Of a DNA stretch of 64,000 bases, positions 49,724-64,000 are shown in pieces. The first letter of the stretch is position 1; every line of letters begins with the position of its first letter. The notes under the pieces were generated by a model, which saw only the letters and a list, made by a program, of their open reading frames with translations, made no database searches and was not told the DNA's origin. Source of the DNA: Haliclona indistincta (lineage: Eukaryota; Porifera; Demospongiae; Haplosclerida; Chalinidae); the NCBI GenBank assembly GCA_964017065.1, contig OZ024787.1, positions 5,157,538-5,221,537 on the forward strand. The letters run 5' to 3'. The position numbers and the translations under genes are program-made.

Positions 49724-50085
49724 TCATTTAACATAAGAATGTGTGTACATATGACACTACTTTATTTTATTTTATCTTTGTGTATTGCTCAGATTAGCAT
49801 TTATATTTTATTCATCAAATATTTAGTTTTATCAGGTTTTACCTACTTCTTTTATAAAAGTTGACTGCAATATGATCAACAGATTGTTATGTGTATAATA
49901 AATTTTATAGAAACTTTTGTAAGTGCACAAAATAGTACTTTTTGCGAATAACATTTTTGTGAATTAAACAAGACAATCATAGATACATTTTACGCATAGT
50001 TGTAATTTTCTCCCGCGAAAGTTTCTCACTACAGTAATGTTGCTACGTGTGTCGTGAGTGGTCAATTACAAAGTTAGTTATCAGT

Positions 50086-50331
50086 ATGAAACACCTGATG
50101 CTGTTGCTGTTCGTTATAGCAAAGACATTTATTTTCTCTAAATTTATGTATCTATTACACGAATCTGGTAGTGCAACCAACACATCTGGACTAGTGTTTC
50201 TCCAACAAAATAATTATGCCCTTGTACTACCGTGCTGGTTCCTCTCTTATCTAGCCAACTATACTGTGAGGCTGACTTGTAAGAATGTTGCACTGTCTAT
50301 TGTCACTTCCAGTATTTATTCGCTAACGTAA
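50086..50331 (+). CDS. Small hypothetical ORF downstream of unit 7
   Basis: An 81-codon frame, duplicate of 34975-35226, with ATGAAACACCTG start and the same hydrophobic N-terminus. Relative to the other copy it has one extra codon near the start and lacks three codons (FKS) in the middle. No known family; coding status is unproven. Confidence 0.25.
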   Translation: MKHLMLLLFVIAKTFIFSKFMYLLHESGSATNTSGLVFLQQNNYALVLPCWFLSYLANYTVRLTCKNVALSIVTSSIYSLT

Positions 50332-50469
50332 TTCATTAATTCTTTAACATTTTGTATGTAGTTTCAACTAATTATACTTATCCTAGTGACAAAATTGTGT
50401 TTCAAAATTACTCTTAACATAATGAAGTGATTGTAGAGAAAGCTAGAATACTTAAGAGCCTTGAATTTG

Positions 50470-51065
50470 TTAGTTTGGATTTCCTGTCTTAATGAGCTGT
50501 TCGTGTTTCTTTTGTAACTCTGTGAGCTTTTCTGAAAATAGACATCATAATTATTAAATAATTGAAAAAGTGCATTTCTGACTTTTATGTTCCATGTGAG
50601 TACGTTTCGGATTTGTCTTGTATAACACAAGACCACTAGCCAGCCGTGAGTACACCGCCTATGAAAAAGAAAAATGATAGAGGAATTGAATACCTGTGTT
50701 TCTAAGCGGACACGAAAAGTCGCCATAATAATTTAGAGTCGATCATAAAGAATGTTAGGATCTTACTGATATGGGCAAAACTGTCCTTCACAGCTACATC
50801 AGTAGGCTGCAGTAAAGTGACTACTAAGCCACCCTATCTCTCAATTAGGAGGAAAGTTTAAGATATGGGTATTTTGCACTGCATGTTTCAAGTATATAAG
50901 AACTAAAGACTTACTCTTCCCGCAGGCAGTGAGGCTAATTCTGATGTGATTACACTGTACTCCTGGATCTATTGTATACAAGATTTAAAAAACCAGCAAA
51001 CACGTAACAGTCGCACGAACCTGTTGCTCGAGTCTTGTCAGCTCTTCTCCTTGCCAAGCAGCCAT
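50470..51065 (-). CDS. Small prefoldin-like protein, copy b
   Basis: Exons on minus: 51021-51065, 50915-50968, 50604-50658, 50470-50531, giving 71 aa. The sequence is MAAWQGEELTRLEQQ, IQEYSVITSELASLPAGR, AVYSRLASGLVLY and KLTELQKKHEQLIK. All junctions are GT-AG and close in frame. The helix-hairpin-helix pattern suggests a beta prefoldin-like subunit (ASDURF-like; tentative). Its ATG is only 75 bp from the divergent PDI start, so the two probably share a bidirectional promoter. This is likely the ancestral copy, because its partner gene is present here. Confidence 0.6.
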
Positions 51066-51140
51066 GTTGCATTGAGTAACCCCCGATAATTAACCATAGA
51101 CTTTTAAAACGAGGCGTGTCCACGTGTCAACTCGGTAACA
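51066..51140. promoter_or_regulatory. Compact bidirectional promoter (prefoldin-like / PDI)
   Basis: The two start codons face away from each other across 75 bp. Homology with the duplicated copy near 35957-36006 ends inside this interval (after ACGAGGCG), about 25 bp before the PDI ATG. Confidence 0.5.
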
Positions 51141-53000
51141 ATGGCGAAGTTTGGTAGAGAAGTCTTCGGTCTTCTTATTCTCCTTTTTTCTCTAGCAAGG
51201 GCTGAAGAAGCTACTCAGGTAGACGTAGAAAATGGCGCCGAGTCTGCGGGACAAGAAGCTGTTCTAACACTCACGCCAGACAACTTTACTGAAGTGGTGA
51301 ACGACAAGGACCTGATTCTGGTCGAGTTCTACGCGCCGTGGTGCGGTCACTGTAAGCAACTGGCGCCTGAGTACGAAGCAGCGGCCGTGACTCTAAAGCA
51401 GCACGACCCTCCCATCTTACTCGCTAAGGTGGACGCCTCGGCATACCAGTCTCTCGGGGCACAATATGACGTCGAGGGTTTCCCAACCATGAAAGTGTTC
51501 CGTAAAGGAAAGGCTTACGACTACGAAGGACCGAGGAAAGCCGATGGTATTGTAGAATACATGACGAAACAAGCTAGTGCTGATTGGAAACCTCCAGTTG
51601 ACCGAGTTCTTGTACTCACGAGTGAAAATTTCACCGACACGGTCACCAACTCAGACCTGGCTCTGGTCGAGTTCTACGCCCCTTGGTGTGGTCACTGCAA
51701 GAAGCTTGCTCCGGAATATTCTAAAGCAGCGAACATCCTCAAGGACACAGGTACTGACATTATTTTAGCTAAAGTGGACGCGACCGTAGAGAAAGACTTG
51801 GGCAATCAGTACGGTGTGACAGGGTACCCGACTTTGAAGATATTTCGTCGAGGTCGTGTCTCGGAGTACAAAGGTCAGAGGAACATGCGAGGTATCGTGG
51901 AACACATGATGATGCAGGCGAGACCAGCTACACAAGAGGTCTCATCTTCGAGAGACATTAATCAGCTGCTGAAAGGCGATCGAGCATTTGCTGTTGGGTT
52001 TTTCGAGAATGACAAATCTTCTCTTTTCGAGGTATTTCTAGACGTATCTAATGCCGGCCGTGAGGAGCCTATTGGGTTCTTTCATTCCTTCAGTCCCGCT
52101 CTTGCTGAAGCAAACAATGTCAATATCGAAAAGATAGTTGTTTTCCATCCAAGAGCAGATCACTCAAAATACGAGCCGTATATTAAACCATTCGAAGGCA
52201 CGACAGAGGACAAGTCGCCAGAAGAAATACTCGCTGAGCTTAAGAACTTAGCTCGTCCGTTGGTTGGCTTCCGTTCCAAGGAGAATGGTCCCAAATTGTA
52301 TACCATGTTTCCTCTTCTTACAGCATATATCTCGCTGGACGATGAGGAAGATTCCCGCGAGTTCTGGAAGCAGAAACTGGTTCCTGTTGCCTCCAAGTAT
52401 CGTGACATGACTTTCTGTCTCGCCAACGAGCAAGATGTGAAAGAAGAACTAGAGGCTTTACAGCTGAACGACAAAGGAGACAATATCTTCATTGGACTTT
52501 GGGTCTCACGAACGGAGAGGTACACGCTAAGATTCGACGACGAGTTTTCATCAGAAGAGCTGATAGAGTTTCTTGACGATTTCAAAGCTGGAAAGTTGAA
52601 ACCAGTGCTTCGTTCGCAGCCAAAACCACGCAAGAACGATGGGCCTGTGAAAGTGGTCGTTGGTGACACTTTCAACGATATTGTTTTCGACTCGAAAAAG
52701 GACGTCATGGTAGAATTCTATGCTCCTTGGTGCGGTCATTGCAAGCAGCTTGAGCCAAAATACAAGAAACTCGGAAAGAAGTTCAAGGACAAGAAGAGCA
52801 TCGTGATTGCTAAATTTGATGCTAACAACAATGACGCTCCGCCTCAGTTTGAGTACAGTGGTTTTCCGACCATCTTCTTCGTGCCTGCTGGTGCAGAAAT
52901 AGGGAGCAAGCCGACGTTGTACGAAGGTGCCCGGGAGGTCAAGGACATGGCAGAGTTCATCAAGAAAGAAGCTGTTTCACTAGCTAAAGATGAACTCTAA
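51141..53000 (+). CDS. PDIA4: Protein disulfide isomerase A4-like (ERp72 type), intronless
   Basis: A single 619-aa frame. The N-terminal signal peptide has a hydrophobic core FGLLILLFSLA. Three thioredoxin domains carry EFYAPWCGHCK active sites with CGHC at residues 68-71, 183-186 and 531-534; two redox-inactive b-type domains lie between the second and third (about 265-500). The C-terminus is AKDEL, giving the KDEL ER-retention signal. The order a0-a-b-b'-a' and length match PDIA4 (about 640 aa in vertebrates). It catalyses disulfide formation and isomerisation in the ER lumen. It has no intron, unlike every other complete gene in the window, and the frame is intact with no sign of decay. 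It diverges from the prefoldin-like gene and converges with the RhoGEF. Confidence 0.95.
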   Translation: MAKFGREVFGLLILLFSLARAEEATQVDVENGAESAGQEAVLTLTPDNFTEVVNDKDLILVEFYAPWCGHCKQLAPEYEAAAVTLKQHDPPILLAKVDASAYQSLGAQYDVEGFPTMKVFRKGKAYDYEGPRKADGIVEYMTKQASADWKPPVDRVLVLTSENFTDTVTNSDLALVEFYAPWCGHCKKLAPEYSKAANILKDTGTDIILAKVDATVEKDLGNQYGVTGYPTLKIFRRGRVSEYKGQRNMRGIVEHMMMQARPATQEVSSSRDINQLLKGDRAFAVGFFENDKSSLFEVFLDVSNAGREEPIGFFHSFSPALAEANNVNIEKIVVFHPRADHSKYEPYIKPFEGTTEDKSPEEILAELKNLARPLVGFRSKENGPKLYTMFPLLTAYISLDDEEDSREFWKQKLVPVASKYRDMTFCLANEQDVKEELEALQLNDKGDNIFIGLWVSRTERYTLRFDDEFSSEELIEFLDDFKAGKLKPVLRSQPKPRKNDGPVKVVVGDTFNDIVFDSKKDVMVEFYAPWCGHCKQLEPKYKKLGKKFKDKKSIVIAKFDANNNDAPPQFEYSGFPTIFFVPAGAEIGSKPTLYEGAREVKDMAEFIKKEAVSLAKDEL

Positions 53001-53495
53001 ACTCCTCTCACATACATAGTAGCTGCAATTCAAACGCTGTCTAGGATTTTAAACTGCTATATTTTGTTCCATAATAATATTTTGAACACGCATTACTGTC
53101 TGAATCTAAAATAGCCTCTAGATGTGCTTCTCCGGAGCTAGAAAGTTCACAGCAAAAGAAACGCTGTCTAGCTAGGCACAAGCACAGCTGTCTGAAAATA
53201 CCAGCAACCCTGAGTATTTTGTGCACGTGACAGTTAGACTATATAAAGCTGTAGAACTACAGTTTCCAGAAACAACAAATATTATTTTTGATAATAATTA
53301 GTTTAAAACCAGTTCAACTTTGACATGACAATGAATCGAAATTCGTACAGAATAAGTTAGTTTATAATTATTATAATACATGTTTTTGAAATAGTAAAGA
53401 AAAAAATAGTATTTATCGCAACTATAATACAACTCGAGGTAGAGAAGGAGAGAGCTGAATGATGAGAGGAGGAAAGAGTGTGTTCGATGGAGCCC
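53001..53495. other. Convergent intergenic region / 3' UTRs
   Basis: Holds the 3' ends of the PDI gene (plus) and the RhoGEF (minus). AT-rich, without conserved frames or repeats that can be supported. Confidence 0.5.
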
Positions 53496-63292
<9,797 letters not shown>

Positions 63293-64000
63293 GCTCGCTG
63301 TAGACCCGTTACGGACTAGATCAGGTAGACTAGGGCTGACAGCTACAATCGAGCACTGGAAGACTCAGATCTAGGCTCTTGTGCTGTCTGGAAAGAGTGC
63401 AGTTCAAAGCGCGAGCAGGTGAGCTTTAGAACAAACCCGTAGTAGTGCATCTAATAAGTGGGCGGGGTAGCACCTGTGTTGACCAATAGAATTCCATTGA
63501 GGGCATTGAGTACACGTGCTGGCCGCGGGAAACCACAGCACAGGATGCCTATGTCCACAGCCGGCCCATCAGGCGCACATGGTATTAGCAGTAGAATTGC
63601 TGTGGTGAGCAAAGTCGCACAGCAGGTGGTGCTGACTCACCCGCAGCTGTAGGACAAATAACTTCCAGATATTACTAGGAAGTATTTACATTCAAATTTG
63701 CTGTAATGATTCAAGTAGCCTTTGACTTGACATGATCAGGTGAAGAAATAGACATAACACCACCCACTGTAAAATCACTGTCAATTGCTACCAAGAAAAC
63801 TTTGCAACAGGTACACTAAGAAACGTATGTCAGTTTTTCAATAAAGTTCAAGAGTTTTGACACGGTTTCTCAATACTTCGTTACTGGAAAAATTGAAACC
63901 ATGCTACTATAGGTCTACTGGATTCAAGTAGTCTGTCAAGTCAGCCATTCTACCAGTCAGTGACTGCTACTAATCTTGCAATATGATCGGCCTAGCTCAA
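63293..64000. other. 5' region of the RhoGEF and right edge of the window
   Basis: Contains the probable minus-strand promoter and leader of the RhoGEF, with a GC-box-like GGGCGGGG near 63460. A plus-strand frame at 63458-63652 has no support. Nothing else is recognised. Confidence 0.45.

Overview
The window is eukaryotic and looks like metazoan genomic DNA, most likely a sponge (demosponge). Genes are split by short GT-AG introns, the sequence is AT-rich, and families present include receptor tyrosine phosphatases (RPTPs), FN3/Ig receptors, a RhoGEF and an ER protein disulfide isomerase, with many small MITE-like elements. The phylum is inferred; no species call is possible from the sequence alone. 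All exon models were built by hand from splice sites and reading phase, and each closes in frame.

Layout. (1) 1-2255, minus strand: the 5' part of a Ty3/gypsy-type LTR retrotransposon (137-bp LTR, primer-binding site, one fused gag-pol frame) running off the left edge. (2) 3020-4258: a foldback repeat, a remnant of an RPTP exon, a conserved receptor promoter and a TA-flanked MITE. (3) 4321-49723, plus strand: a head-to-tail array of seven related type I receptor genes, called units 1-7 here, plus decayed fragments. Every complete ectodomain has a signal peptide, two Ig-like exons and three or five FN3 domains. Units 1, 3, 4 and 6 end in a short tail with several tyrosines that could dock SH2 domains. 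Units 5 and 7 share the ectodomain but continue into a cytoplasmic cysteine-free Ig domain and a tandem PTP region (D1, D2). D1 of unit 7 has all catalytic motifs; D1 of unit 5 is deleted and frameshifted. Unit 2 lacks its 5' end. D2 remnants lie between units, so the short-tail genes appear to derive from RPTP genes that lost their phosphatase region. (4) 35350-35956 and 50470-51065, minus strand: two copies of a tiny four-exon prefoldin-like gene, duplicated together with units 5 and 7. (5) 51141-53000: an intronless PDIA4-like disulfide isomerase ending in KDEL, divergent from the second prefoldin-like gene. (6) 53496-63292, minus strand: a 32-exon RhoGEF with order SH3-DH-PH-SH3-RA.

The array is the main attraction. 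Near-identical ectodomains are joined either to tyrosine-rich docking tails or to a tyrosine phosphatase, the logic of paired activating/inhibitory immune or allorecognition receptors. Mosaic exon variants, symmetrical phase-1 exons, truncated copies and MITE insertions suggest rapid turnover. That functional reading is inference; the gene structures are read directly.
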